A DNA stretch of 8,098 nucleotides, from positions 1 through 8,098 of the forward strand of contig JACPZJ010000137.1 of NCBI GenBank assembly GCA_016195585.1. Reading direction: 5' to 3'. The notes beneath the pieces are model-generated. The model worked only from the letters and a program-made list of their open reading frames with translations, searched no databases and had not been told where the DNA came from. This DNA comes from Nitrospirota bacterium (GTDB taxonomy: Bacteria; Nitrospirota; CAKKRA01; 9FT-COMBO-42-15). Within the stretch, counting starts at the first letter, position 1. Each line of letters starts with the position of its first letter. The translations under genes and the position numbers were made by a program. This document shows, in pieces, positions 1-6,511 of the stretch.

Positions 1-95
1 CGAGTGTTTCTGGCTTATTTTCTTTCTCATCGTTATAGTCTGTTCTTAGATTTTCCCCAATATTAGATAATCATTTTTATTTCACCCCACCTACC

Positions 96-449
96 TCAAC
101 TGCACTTTGAAAACCCGCATGAGCGGCAGACAGCGCAGCCGCTTTCGTGCTCAAGGGCACTGCCGCAGTCTGGGCATGCGCCTCCTATTAAAAGATGCTT
201 CTCTGTTGAACCATGAGAGCTTCCGCCTTTTACAACTGCCTTTTGGCTTCTTGCCTCTGTTGGGCAGTCATTTTTAAGATAGCGCTCCAATGCCTTTGCA
301 ATGGCATCTGAACAGGAGAATATCTTTCCACCCTCTTCCCATGCAGGCGAGTGGCATGATATGCCTTTCAACTGTTTTATTATTGAGGCAGCGCTTATAT
401 TTGTGCGAAGGGCAAGTGATACAAGCCTGCTTACTGTGATGCTGCGCAT
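96..449 (-). CDS. nrdJ: C-terminal fragment of NrdJ: tail domain plus redox/zinc cysteine motif, in a shifted frame
   Basis: These 117 codons encode the missing C-terminus of the B12-dependent ribonucleotide reductase. SRLVSLALRTNISAASIIKQLKGI matches the helical tail region. It is followed by a serine/lysine-rich linker and a Cys-rich end with ACPDCG (C92, C95) and C105, C108, C111 and C116 in a CRSCGFSKC arrangement. In class II enzymes this terminal cysteine motif re-reduces the active-site disulfide after each turnover. The frame opens with ATG at 449, 19 nt inside the end of the upstream frame, preceded by a purine-rich GGCAGGCGG that could act as a weak ribosome site. Reinitiation and in-trans function are therefore conceivable. 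Aligning to the family pattern, only 5 nt lie between the Q codon and the R codon where about 15 are expected, so roughly 10 nt are missing. The frame is otherwise intact and well conserved, so any break is recent. Confidence 0.85.
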   Translation of the reverse strand: MRSITVSRLVSLALRTNISAASIIKQLKGISCHSPAWEEGGKIFSCSDAIAKALERYLKNDCPTEARSQKAVVKGGSSHGSTEKHLLIGGACPDCGSALEHESGCAVCRSCGFSKCS

Positions 450-2575
450 CCGCCTGCCTTACCCATCTGCGAGAAAAGCTCAAAGGGCTGGCCGTCTGTG
501 TCTTCATTAATCGTAACATATAGGCTGCCGCAGCCTGTCTTCATCGCCCTTGTCTCACCCTTTATAACAGCAGGCCTTGGCCTTGGCATCACCTTTGCCC
601 CTGCAGAGGGCTGCGGGGCATTAACAGCAGATGCTTCCTTCGCCTCTGTCTTCTTTGCCTTGCCTGTTGTAAGAACCTGCTCCTCCCTGCTCCCGTCGCG
701 GTAGATGGTTACACCCTTGCACCCTAATTTATATGCCGCCATATAAACCTTTTCCACATCCTTTGGCTCTGCATTGTGCGAGAAGTTTACTGTCTTTGAT
801 ACTGCATTGTCTGTATATTTCTGGAATGCTGCCTGCATCTTTATATGCCATTCAGGCGAGATGTCATGGGCAGTAACAAAAATCCGCTTCACATCCTTTG
901 GCACAGAGTCCATGGCATTGATCCCGCCCATCACAGCGATCTTCCTCATAAGCTCATCAGAATAAAAACCCTCAGCAATCGCCCTTTCTTTAAAGCATGG
1001 GTTGACCTCCAGGAGCTCATCCTTGTCCATCACTGTCTTTACAAAGGAGATCGCAAATAAAGGCTCAATGCCGCTTGAGCAGTTGGCAATGATGCTGAGT
1101 GTGCCTGTTGGCGCTATGGTTGTTACTGCTGCATTTCGTATCTTTGGGCCTCCCTTAATGTCATATACGCTTCCTGCATAATTTGAAAATACGCCGCGCG
1201 TCTTTGCAAGCTCCACAGACGCCCTTCTTGCCTCTGTGGTAATGAATTTCATCAGGTCCTCTGCGAGCATCACAGCGCCGTCTGAATTATATGGTATGCC
1301 GAGTTGGGCGAGCATGTCTGCAAAGCCCATTACGCCAAGTCCGACCTTCCTGTTGCCCTTCGCAAGCCTGTCTATCTCTGAAAGCGGGTATTTGTTCATG
1401 TCAATGACATTGTCAAGGAAGTGAATGGCCTTCCTTACAACATAGGCAAGCCTGTCATAGTCAATCGTCCCGCCATCCCATGTGCCTTTGGATGGATTAA
1501 TTGATTTCTTCACCATCCTCGCAAGATTTATTGATCCGAGATTGCATGCCTCATAAGGCAGCAGCGGCTGCTCGCCGCAGGGATTGGTGCTTTCTATTTC
1601 TCCAAGCAATGGCGTAGGATTATCCCTGTTTATCCTGTCAAGGAAGATGATGCCGGGCTCGCCATTCTTCCATGCCATGTTTACAATCAGGTCAAAGACC
1701 TCTTTTGCCTTGAGTCTCTTTACCTTTTCCTTTGTCCTCGGATTGAGCAGGTCATACCCTTCGTCTTTCTCCACTGCCTGCATGAACCCTTCTGTAATGC
1801 CTACTGAGATATTAAAATTATTCAGCGCATCATTGTCCTTTTTGCAGGAGATAAAATCCAGAATATCCGGGTGATCCACCCTGAGTATGCCCATGTTAGC
1901 GCCGCGCCTTGTGCCTCCCTGCTTTACTGCCTCTGTAGCCGCATTGAAGACCTTCATAAAGGATATAGGGCCGCTTGCTATCCCGCCTGTTGAAAGCACC
2001 TTATCACTTGCAGGCCTGATCTTTGAAAATGAAAAGCCTGTGCCTCCGCCGCTTTTATGTATAAGGGCGGTCCCCTTCAGCGCCTCAAATATACTGTCCA
2101 TTGAATCCTCTACAGGCAGGACAAAACAGGCAGAGAGCTGCTGCAATTCCCTTCCTGCATTCATCAGGGTTGGGGAATTGGGGAGAAATTCAAGACCGGC
2201 CATCAGGCCGTAGAACTCCTCTGCTGCCTTAAATACATCTGCCTTAGGATTGTAAAGTATCTCTGCAGAGGCGATGTTCTCTGCAACACGGCGGAACATC
2301 TCCTCCGGGGATTCAAGAAGATTCCCCTTAAGGTCTTTTTTAAGATACCTCTTTTCAAGAACCTTTACAGCATTGGGAGATAGATTCCGATCCTTTTTTA
2401 CCTCTACTAAAGGCTTCTCCCATTTCTCTGGAGGGGCATCTAAAGCCTTCTTTTTTACCCCCTCCTTTTTTATGTCTGTTGTATAGGAGGTTGAAAATAA
2501 ACCAATCGTCCCGCCGAGCGCCGCCTGTTTTGTGTCCAATACCGTTCCATCCTCAATTCCCTTTACTGTCTCCAT
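431..2575 (-). CDS. nrdJ: Adenosylcobalamin-dependent (class II) ribonucleotide reductase, main part; frame ends early
   Basis: This 714-residue product reduces ribonucleotides to deoxyribonucleotides using a cobalamin-derived thiyl radical, which needs no oxygen. Diagnostic stretches in order are SACFVLPVEDSM (C150, one of the reducing cysteine pair), GGGTGFSFSKIRP (177-188), KQGGTRRGANMGIL (218-231), NPCGEQPLLPYEACNLGSIN (331-350, with thiyl Cys C333, E335 and second reducing Cys C344) and TTIAPTGTLSIIANCSSGIEP (485-505). A Lys/Ala/Pro-rich linker (about 637-672) leads to the conserved tail domain TGCGSLYVTINED. The ATG at 2575 has a GGAGGG Shine-Dalgarno (2581-2586) 5 nt upstream. The frame reads MGKAGGCAASQ and then hits TAA at 431, where relatives continue with roughly SEAIGRLVSLALR. 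That continuation is present in another frame (96-449). Family identity is certain. Whether the gene is a natural split, a mutant or an assembly error is open. Confidence 0.95.
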   Translation of the reverse strand: METVKGIEDGTVLDTKQAALGGTIGLFSTSYTTDIKKEGVKKKALDAPPEKWEKPLVEVKKDRNLSPNAVKVLEKRYLKKDLKGNLLESPEEMFRRVAENIASAEILYNPKADVFKAAEEFYGLMAGLEFLPNSPTLMNAGRELQQLSACFVLPVEDSMDSIFEALKGTALIHKSGGGTGFSFSKIRPASDKVLSTGGIASGPISFMKVFNAATEAVKQGGTRRGANMGILRVDHPDILDFISCKKDNDALNNFNISVGITEGFMQAVEKDEGYDLLNPRTKEKVKRLKAKEVFDLIVNMAWKNGEPGIIFLDRINRDNPTPLLGEIESTNPCGEQPLLPYEACNLGSINLARMVKKSINPSKGTWDGGTIDYDRLAYVVRKAIHFLDNVIDMNKYPLSEIDRLAKGNRKVGLGVMGFADMLAQLGIPYNSDGAVMLAEDLMKFITTEARRASVELAKTRGVFSNYAGSVYDIKGGPKIRNAAVTTIAPTGTLSIIANCSSGIEPLFAISFVKTVMDKDELLEVNPCFKERAIAEGFYSDELMRKIAVMGGINAMDSVPKDVKRIFVTAHDISPEWHIKMQAAFQKYTDNAVSKTVNFSHNAEPKDVEKVYMAAYKLGCKGVTIYRDGSREEQVLTTGKAKKTEAKEASAVNAPQPSAGAKVMPRPRPAVIKGETRAMKTGCGSLYVTINEDTDGQPFELFSQMGKAGGCAASQ

Positions 2576-2639
2576 AAAGACCCTCCATTATTAAAGAGTC
2601 CCCATCACCCTCTATTAGAATTAGAAAACTCATTGTCTG

Positions 2640-2657
2640 TTTTATAATATTATAAAA
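2640..2657. promoter_or_regulatory. Perfect 18-bp AT palindrome resembling a Per/Fur-family box
   Basis: TTTTATAATATTATAAAA is a perfect palindrome in the nrdJ leader. Its core, TTATAAT followed directly by ATTATAA (2642-2655), reproduces both half-sites of the Bacillus PerR box TTATAATNATTATAA but lacks the single central base. A PerR-type regulator is encoded at 7317-7718 in this window. The palindrome also supplies a TATAAT hexamer on both strands, so it may instead be a promoter element. Binding by PerR is inference. Confidence 0.4.
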
Positions 2658-2660
2658 TAT

Positions 2661-2677
2661 AACTACATCTTATAGTT
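2661..2677. promoter_or_regulatory. Inverted repeat at the nrdJ transcription start, possible operator
   Basis: AACTA (2661-2665) and TAGTT (2673-2677) form a 5-bp inverted repeat with a 7-nt spacer, covering the predicted nrdJ start point. Its centre is about 20.5 bp, two helical turns, from the centre of the palindrome at 2640-2657. That spacing would suit two dimers on one DNA face. It does not match the 16-bp NrdR box in length or core. Arms this short in AT-rich DNA could arise by chance. Confidence 0.25.
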
Positions 2678-2681
2678 TTCT

Positions 2682-2710
2682 ATACTATTAAAATGCAATT
2701 AATTTGTCAA
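2682..2710 (-). promoter_or_regulatory. Sigma70-type promoter for nrdJ
   Basis: Read on the minus strand, a perfect TTGACA -35 (2710-2705) is followed after exactly 17 nt by TAGTAT (2687-2682, 4 of 6 to TATAAT). This places the start of transcription near 2675 and gives an untranslated leader of about 100 nt before the nrdJ start codon. A second TATAAT lies further downstream on the same strand (2654-2649) but has no good -35 at the right distance. No cobalamin-riboswitch-sized structure fits in the short AT-rich leader. Confidence 0.6.
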
Positions 2711-2724
2711 GGGGAAAAATCAAT

Positions 2725-2994
2725 ATGTTGTATGTCTTTTTTAATATAATTACCATATATTGGGCATTTCCTGTGGATTATATGTGGATTACCTGTGCAG
2801 AGGATTTAACTCCTTCATATATTTTACAGGTATTCTTTGCAGGCACTTTTATTGGCTTGACAAGCCTTTTTATTTATAATATAGTAATAGTAATTATTCC
2901 TGATAAGAGCAGCATAAAACTGAAATTAATGGCTCGCTGCACTACCTTTTTTCTTGACAAGAGAGGCATTAAAATATTATTTATATATGTTTAA
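2725..2994 (+). CDS. Doubtful small hydrophobic ORF, 89 aa
   Basis: This frame starts with ATG at 2725, preceded by AAGGGG (2709-2714) at a 10-nt spacing, and ends at 2994. The product would have two hydrophobic stretches, an N-terminal one (MLYVFFNIITIYWAF) and a longer central one (YILQVFFAGTFIGL continuing to IVIVIIP), then a basic C-terminal part. It would thus be a small two-pass membrane protein, and I recognise no family. Against it: the whole stretch is much more AT-rich than the neighbouring genes and its codons do not follow their GCA/AGG habit. AT-rich noncoding DNA also tends to translate into Phe/Ile/Tyr-rich hydrophobic sequence. The next operon's promoter lies inside its 3' end, and a palindrome overlaps its stop codon. 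It is more likely spacer DNA than a gene. Confidence 0.25.
   Translation: MLYVFFNIITIYWAFPVDYMWITCAEDLTPSYILQVFFAGTFIGLTSLFIYNIVIVIIPDKSSIKLKLMARCTTFFLDKRGIKILFIYV
2954..2982 (+). promoter_or_regulatory. Promoter candidate for the ferredoxin-cooS-nifS operon
   Basis: A perfect TTGACA -35 (2954-2959) is followed by either TATTAT (2975-2980, 15-nt spacer, 5 of 6 to consensus) or TTATTT (2977-2982, 17-nt spacer). Either places the start point at about 2986-2990, directly on the 16-bp palindrome at 2985-3000. The leader before the ferredoxin start codon would be about 50 nt. Confidence 0.5.
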
Positions 2995-3000
2995 ACATAT
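2985..3000. promoter_or_regulatory. Perfect 16-bp palindrome at the operon start point, probable operator
   Basis: ATATGTTTAAACATAT is perfectly self-complementary with no spacer. It sits just past the -10 of the ferredoxin-cooS promoter, where a bound dimer would block initiation. It does not resemble the FNR (TTGAT-N4-ATCAA) or CooA (TGTCG-N6-CGACA) sites, nor the Per box, so the cognate regulator is unknown. Confidence 0.45.
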
Positions 3001-3038
3001 TAACCTAACAAAATCTTAAGAGAGGAAGGTATTTAAAG

Positions 3039-3212
3039 ATGGCCTATACTATTTCTGATGATTGCACCATGTGCGGCGCCTGTGCAGCCGAGTGCCCTGA
3101 GACTGCAATAAGCGAGGGGGACACAAAATATCTTATTGACCCTGCAAAGTGCACAGACTGCGGCAGTTGCGCCCAGGTATGCCCTGTTGACGCATGTATT
3201 GCGCCAAAGTAA
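3039..3212 (+). CDS. 2[4Fe-4S] ferredoxin, 57 aa
   Basis: This is a small soluble electron carrier with two [4Fe-4S] clusters. The two motifs are CTMCGACAAECP (residues 9-20) and CTDCGSCAQVCP (38-49). Each gives the CxxCxxCxxxCP pattern in which three cysteines bind one cluster and the last binds the other. The length (57 aa) matches clostridial-type ferredoxins. It is too short to be CooF, the ferredoxin-like CODH partner of about 190 aa with four cluster motifs. The ATG at 3039 is preceded by a GAGGAAGG ribosome site ending at 3029. It is the first gene after the operon promoter and lies 56 nt before cooS, so it most likely takes electrons from, or delivers them to, the CO dehydrogenase. 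Confidence 0.93.
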   Translation: MAYTISDDCTMCGACAAECPETAISEGDTKYLIDPAKCTDCGSCAQVCPVDACIAPK

Positions 3213-3268
3213 TATGGAATTATTTATTTTTTTACACCCCATATCGGGAGGGGGAAGGAGTTATTAAG

Positions 3269-5275
3269 ATGGCGACAGTAACTGAAAAGAAGGTTATTCC
3301 AGTAACAGAAAAATCTATAGACCCTGCATCACAGCAGATGATTGAGAAAGCAAGGCAGGAAGGCATCTCCACCATGTTTGACAGGGTGGAGATAATGAAG
3401 CCGTGCCCAATAGGCCGCGAAGGCATGTGCTGCAAACACTGTTTTATGGGTCCATGCAGAATGACAGGCAAGGATAAGGAAGAGATGACAGGCATCTGCG
3501 GCGCCTCTGCAGCAACCATTGCAGCAAGGGGCGTTGCAAGATATGTAGCAGCAGGCGCAGCAGCCCATTCAGACCACGGCCGCGACCTTGCATTTACATT
3601 AAAGGCAGTGGCATTGGGCGAGGCAAATGGCTTTAAGATTAAAGATGTAAACAAGCTTGTAAGGACTGCAAGGATAATGGGAATAAATGTTGAGGGCAGG
3701 AAGACAGAGGAGATTGCATTGGATGTTGCTAATGAGGCAATAGCCAATTTCGGCAGGCAGACAGGCGAGCTTACATATGTAAGAAGGGCTCCAAAAAAGA
3801 GGCAGGCCCTCTGGAAAAAATACGGCATCACGCCGAGAGGCATAGACAGGGAGGTAGTTGAGTCCCTGCACCGCACAGGCATGGGCGTTGACCAGGACCC
3901 TGATTCAATACTTACCCATGCATTAAGGGCATCATTAACTGACGGATGGGGCGGCGCCATGCTTGCAACAGACATATCAGACATCCTCTTCGGAACGCCT
4001 GCGCCTGTAAAGGCAAATGTAAACCTTGGCGTATTAAAGTCAGACGAGGTAAATATCATTGTTCACGGACATGAGCCAACGCTCTCTATGATGATTGTTG
4101 CAGCAGCAGAGGAGCCGGAAATTGCGGCATACGCCAAATCAAAGGGCGCTAAGGGCATTAACCTTGCAGGCATCTGCTGCACTGCAAACGAGGTGCTTGT
4201 AAGGCAGGGCGTTTCATCTGCAGGAAATTTCCTGAATCAGGAGCTTGTAATTATATCCGGCGCTGTTGAGGCAATGATAGTTGATGTCCAGTGCATTGCA
4301 GAGGTGCTTTCAAGCACAGCCCAGAAATTCCACACAAAGCTTATCACCACATCTCCAAAGGCAAAGATACCAGGCGCAACACATATTGAATTTGATGAGC
4401 ACAGGGCAATAGACATTGCAAGGGATATTGTAAAACTCGCAATTGACAACTATCCAAACAGAAAGGCATATACAATCCCGGATAGAAAAGAGGAAGTGGT
4501 TGTTGGATTCTCGCATGAATATATAAAATACATGCAGGGCGGCACATACAGAGGCTCCTTCAGGCCATTGAATGACGCAATAATGGACGGCAGGGTAATG
4601 GGTGTTGTAGGCATGGTTGGATGCAATAACCCGAGGCTCTGTCAGGATAAATATAATGTTGACCTGGTAAAGAGATTTATTGCAAATGATATCCTCGTTG
4701 TTACAACAGGCTGCGCTGCAGTTGCATTTGGAAAGAACGGCTATCTTACTCCAGAGATGATGGAGGCAGCAGGCCCTGGCTTAAAGGAGGTCTGCGAGGC
4801 AATAGGCATACCGCCTGTTCTGCACATGGGCTCATGCGTTGACAACTCCCGCATACTTACAGTCCTCTCAGAAATGGCAGAAGAAGGCGGTCTGAGCGAT
4901 GACATAGGAGGAATGCCGGGCGTTGGTATCTGCGCAGAGTGGATGCATGAAAAGGCGCTTGCAATCGGCATATACTTTGCAGCATCAGGCGTGCCTGTTA
5001 TTTTTGGCGGCGACTCTATTGTTGAGGGAAGCACAAAGGTTGCAAAGATTATGCGTGATACATGGTTTGAAAGGTTCAAGGGCTCATTGGAATTTCTGCC
5101 TGACCCTGAACAGATATTCAACAGGACAATTGAGCTGATTACGAATGCAAGAAAGGCGCTCAAGCTCAAGGATTATGAGCCAGGCAAATTCGCAAAAGAG
5201 AAGGTGCTCCTTGATATGGCCGCAAGAAGGGAGATAGAGAAGAAGGAGAGGGAAGAGGCATTAGCAGGCGTATGA
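3269..5275 (+). CDS. cooS: Anaerobic Ni-Fe carbon monoxide dehydrogenase, catalytic subunit
   Basis: This 668-residue enzyme interconverts CO and CO2 as a cytoplasmic homodimer. All cluster ligands are visible when compared with Carboxydothermus CODH-II. C46 and C54 fit the D cluster. C55, C58, C63 and C77 fit the B cluster, with identical spacing and a +7 offset. The C cluster is covered by H266 or H268 (HGHEP), C304 (GICCTANE), C342 (VQCIAEV), C452 (GMVGCNNP), C482 (TTGCAAV) and C523 (HMGSCVDNSR). The acid-base residues H100 and K562 (HEKALAIG) are also present. ATG 3269 is chosen because AAGGAG (3255-3260) lies 8 nt upstream. An in-frame ATG at 3194 would overlap the ferredoxin and add 25 unlike residues. 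The stretch from C482 to C523 is 9 residues shorter than in CODH-II. The tail is highly charged (EIEKKEREEAL). The stop overlaps the nifS start (ATGA). No cooC is adjacent in the window. Confidence 0.97.
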   Translation: MATVTEKKVIPVTEKSIDPASQQMIEKARQEGISTMFDRVEIMKPCPIGREGMCCKHCFMGPCRMTGKDKEEMTGICGASAATIAARGVARYVAAGAAAHSDHGRDLAFTLKAVALGEANGFKIKDVNKLVRTARIMGINVEGRKTEEIALDVANEAIANFGRQTGELTYVRRAPKKRQALWKKYGITPRGIDREVVESLHRTGMGVDQDPDSILTHALRASLTDGWGGAMLATDISDILFGTPAPVKANVNLGVLKSDEVNIIVHGHEPTLSMMIVAAAEEPEIAAYAKSKGAKGINLAGICCTANEVLVRQGVSSAGNFLNQELVIISGAVEAMIVDVQCIAEVLSSTAQKFHTKLITTSPKAKIPGATHIEFDEHRAIDIARDIVKLAIDNYPNRKAYTIPDRKEEVVVGFSHEYIKYMQGGTYRGSFRPLNDAIMDGRVMGVVGMVGCNNPRLCQDKYNVDLVKRFIANDILVVTTGCAAVAFGKNGYLTPEMMEAAGPGLKEVCEAIGIPPVLHMGSCVDNSRILTVLSEMAEEGGLSDDIGGMPGVGICAEWMHEKALAIGIYFAASGVPVIFGGDSIVEGSTKVAKIMRDTWFERFKGSLEFLPDPEQIFNRTIELITNARKALKLKDYEPGKFAKEKVLLDMAARREIEKKEREEALAGV

Positions 5276-6432
5276 GAAAGGTATATTTTGACAATGCTGC
5301 AACAACACAGCCCCATCAAAAGGTTGTGGAGGCAATGCACCCCTATTTTACTGAGGCCTTTGGCAATCCCCTGAGCCTGCACTCATTTGGCCAGCAGGCA
5401 AAAAAGGCAATAGAAGAGGCAAGGGAAAAGACAGCAAAACTCATAAATGCAAAGCCTTCTGAGATCATCTTTACATCCACAGGCACAGAGGCAAATAATT
5501 TTGCCATAAAGGGTGTGGCCGGCGCATATCAGCAGAAGGGGAAACACATAATAATATCAGGGATAGAGCATCACTCTGTGATATACTCTGCAAAGGCCCT
5601 TGAGAAACTGGGCTTTAAGACCACCCTCCTTTTAGTAGATCAATATGGTGTTGTTGACCCGGATGAAGTGAGAAAGGCCATAACGTCTGAGACCATCCTC
5701 GTCTCTGTTATGCACGCTAATAATGAGATAGGAACCATACAGCCCATTTCAGAGATAAGCAGGATAACAAAGGAAAAGGGGGTTGCGCTCCATACAGATG
5801 CGGCTATGTCTGTGGGAAATATCCCTGTTGATGTAGCGGAGCTCGGTGTTGATCTTCTTACCATCTCAGCCCATAAATTCTATGGGCCAAAGGGTGTTGG
5901 AGCGCTTTATGTAAAAAGGGGTGTAAGGATTGCGCCATTTATACACGGCGGCATTCAGGAGGATGGAAGAAGGGCAGGCGCAGACAATGTGCCCGGCATT
6001 GTCGGCATGGGCAAGGCAGCAGAGATTGCTATTGAAGAGATTCCTGAGAGGGTAAAAAAGATAACTGCGCTCAGGGATAAGCTATCTAATGGGCTGATTG
6101 AGAAGATAGAACATATCCAGCTAAACGGACACCCTACAAACAGGCTGCCCGGAAATGTAAATGTGTGCATAGAATATATAGAGGGCGAGGCAATGCTCCT
6201 GTTTTTGATTAAAGAAGGGATCGCTGCATCAAGCGGCTCAACCTGCACATCAAAGGCATTAAAGGCATCGCATGTCCTGCTTGCCATTGGCGTGTCAGAT
6301 GCCACTGCGCAGGGCTCGCTTTTGTTCTCTCTTGGGAAGGACAGCACAGGAGAGGATGTTGACCATGTGTTAAGTGTCCTGCCTCACATTGTGGAGAGGC
6401 TCAGGGCAATGTCGCCAATTTATAATAAATGA
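5272..6432 (+). CDS. nifS: Cysteine desulfurase, NifS/IscS type (PLP-dependent)
   Basis: The product removes sulfur from L-cysteine, giving alanine and an enzyme persulfide that feeds Fe-S cluster assembly. It has 386 residues, normal for the class. Visible elements are YFDNAATT at the N-terminus, TEANN (72-76), HH at 100-101 where H100 stacks on PLP, D176 in HTDAAMSVG, the PLP-binding lysine K202 in SAHKFYGPKG, and the catalytic cysteine C325 in SSGSTCTSKAL. The long loop around C325 places it in the IscS/NifS class, not SufS. Position 179 is Met where IscS and NifS normally have a Gln that contacts the PLP ring oxygen. The ending ERLRAMSPIY resembles my recollection of the Archaeoglobus-type enzyme. 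The ATG overlaps the cooS TGA by 4 nt, so the two are probably translationally coupled and sulfur supply is tied to CODH production. nifS and iscS cannot be told apart confidently. Confidence 0.95.
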   Translation: MRKVYFDNAATTQPHQKVVEAMHPYFTEAFGNPLSLHSFGQQAKKAIEEAREKTAKLINAKPSEIIFTSTGTEANNFAIKGVAGAYQQKGKHIIISGIEHHSVIYSAKALEKLGFKTTLLLVDQYGVVDPDEVRKAITSETILVSVMHANNEIGTIQPISEISRITKEKGVALHTDAAMSVGNIPVDVAELGVDLLTISAHKFYGPKGVGALYVKRGVRIAPFIHGGIQEDGRRAGADNVPGIVGMGKAAEIAIEEIPERVKKITALRDKLSNGLIEKIEHIQLNGHPTNRLPGNVNVCIEYIEGEAMLLFLIKEGIAASSGSTCTSKALKASHVLLAIGVSDATAQGSLLFSLGKDSTGEDVDHVLSVLPHIVERLRAMSPIYNK

Positions 6433-6453
6433 TGTATTTTGCCCCCTCTCTAA

Positions 6454-6476
6454 CCCTCTCCCTTGATGGGGGAGGG
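6454..6476 (+). repeat. GC-rich hairpin between nifS and the scaffold gene, possible dispersed element
   Basis: CCCTCTCCC (6454-6462) pairs with GGGGGAGGG (6468-6476) as a 9-bp stem with one G-U pair and a 5-nt TTGAT loop. No T-run follows, so it is not a standard terminator for the plus strand. It sits in the only sizeable gap (79 nt) inside the nifS-to-perR stretch and is bordered by more C-rich and G-rich sequence. It could stabilise or process mRNA between the two cistrons. The composition also resembles short intergenic repeats scattered in some genomes, which one window cannot prove. Confidence 0.45.
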
Positions 6477-6496
6477 AAGGGTGGTGGTGAACGCTT

Positions 6497-6506
6497 AGGA
6501 GGTGAT
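6497..6506 (+). promoter_or_regulatory. Full-length Shine-Dalgarno for the scaffold gene
   Basis: AGGAGGTGAT is complementary to ten bases at the 3' end of 16S rRNA. It is far stronger than any other ribosome site in the operon and fixes the ATG at 6512. Its strength after the hairpin suggests the scaffold gene is translated independently of nifS. Confidence 0.75.
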
Positions 6507-6511
6507 TTACA

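Noticed and set aside
1..30. Minus-strand ATG at 30 opening a frame to the left edge (MRKKISQKHS)
   Set aside because: Ten codons without a convincing ribosome site are too little to call a gene.
431..449. Programmed ribosomal frameshift joining the nrdJ parts
   Set aside because: There is no slippery heptamer or downstream structure, and about three residues of conserved sequence would still be missing after a shift.
2576..2675. Cobalamin riboswitch in the nrdJ leader
   Set aside because: The leader is about 100 nt of AT-rich sequence with no B12-box-like core. A cobalamin riboswitch is larger and structured.
2661..2677. NrdR box upstream of nrdJ
   Set aside because: The inverted repeat has a 7-nt spacer and does not fit the 16-bp NrdR consensus. 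The paired-box spacing of about three helical turns is also absent.
2969..2983. Degenerate Per box over the ferredoxin -10 region
   Set aside because: It matches only 9 of 14 defined positions in AT-rich DNA, no better than expected by chance.
3191..3230. Terminator after the ferredoxin gene
   Set aside because: Only a 4-bp stem (CGCA/TGCG) inside the coding end, 15 nt or more from the T-rich stretch. Too weak to separate ferredoxin from cooS.
3194..3268. Upstream in-frame ATG adding 25 residues to CooS
   Set aside because: It lies inside the ferredoxin gene, has no ribosome site and encodes unlike residues. ATG 3269 has AAGGAG 8 nt upstream.
3329..3568. Cys-rich antisense frame under cooS
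   Set aside because: The cysteines come from reading GCA-rich alanine codons backwards (TGC). It is not a real metal-binding protein.
3232..4059. Long antisense reading frame under cooS (275 codons)
   Set aside because: It is a mirror of the strongly biased cooS codons, with no family-like motif, and cooS is certain here.
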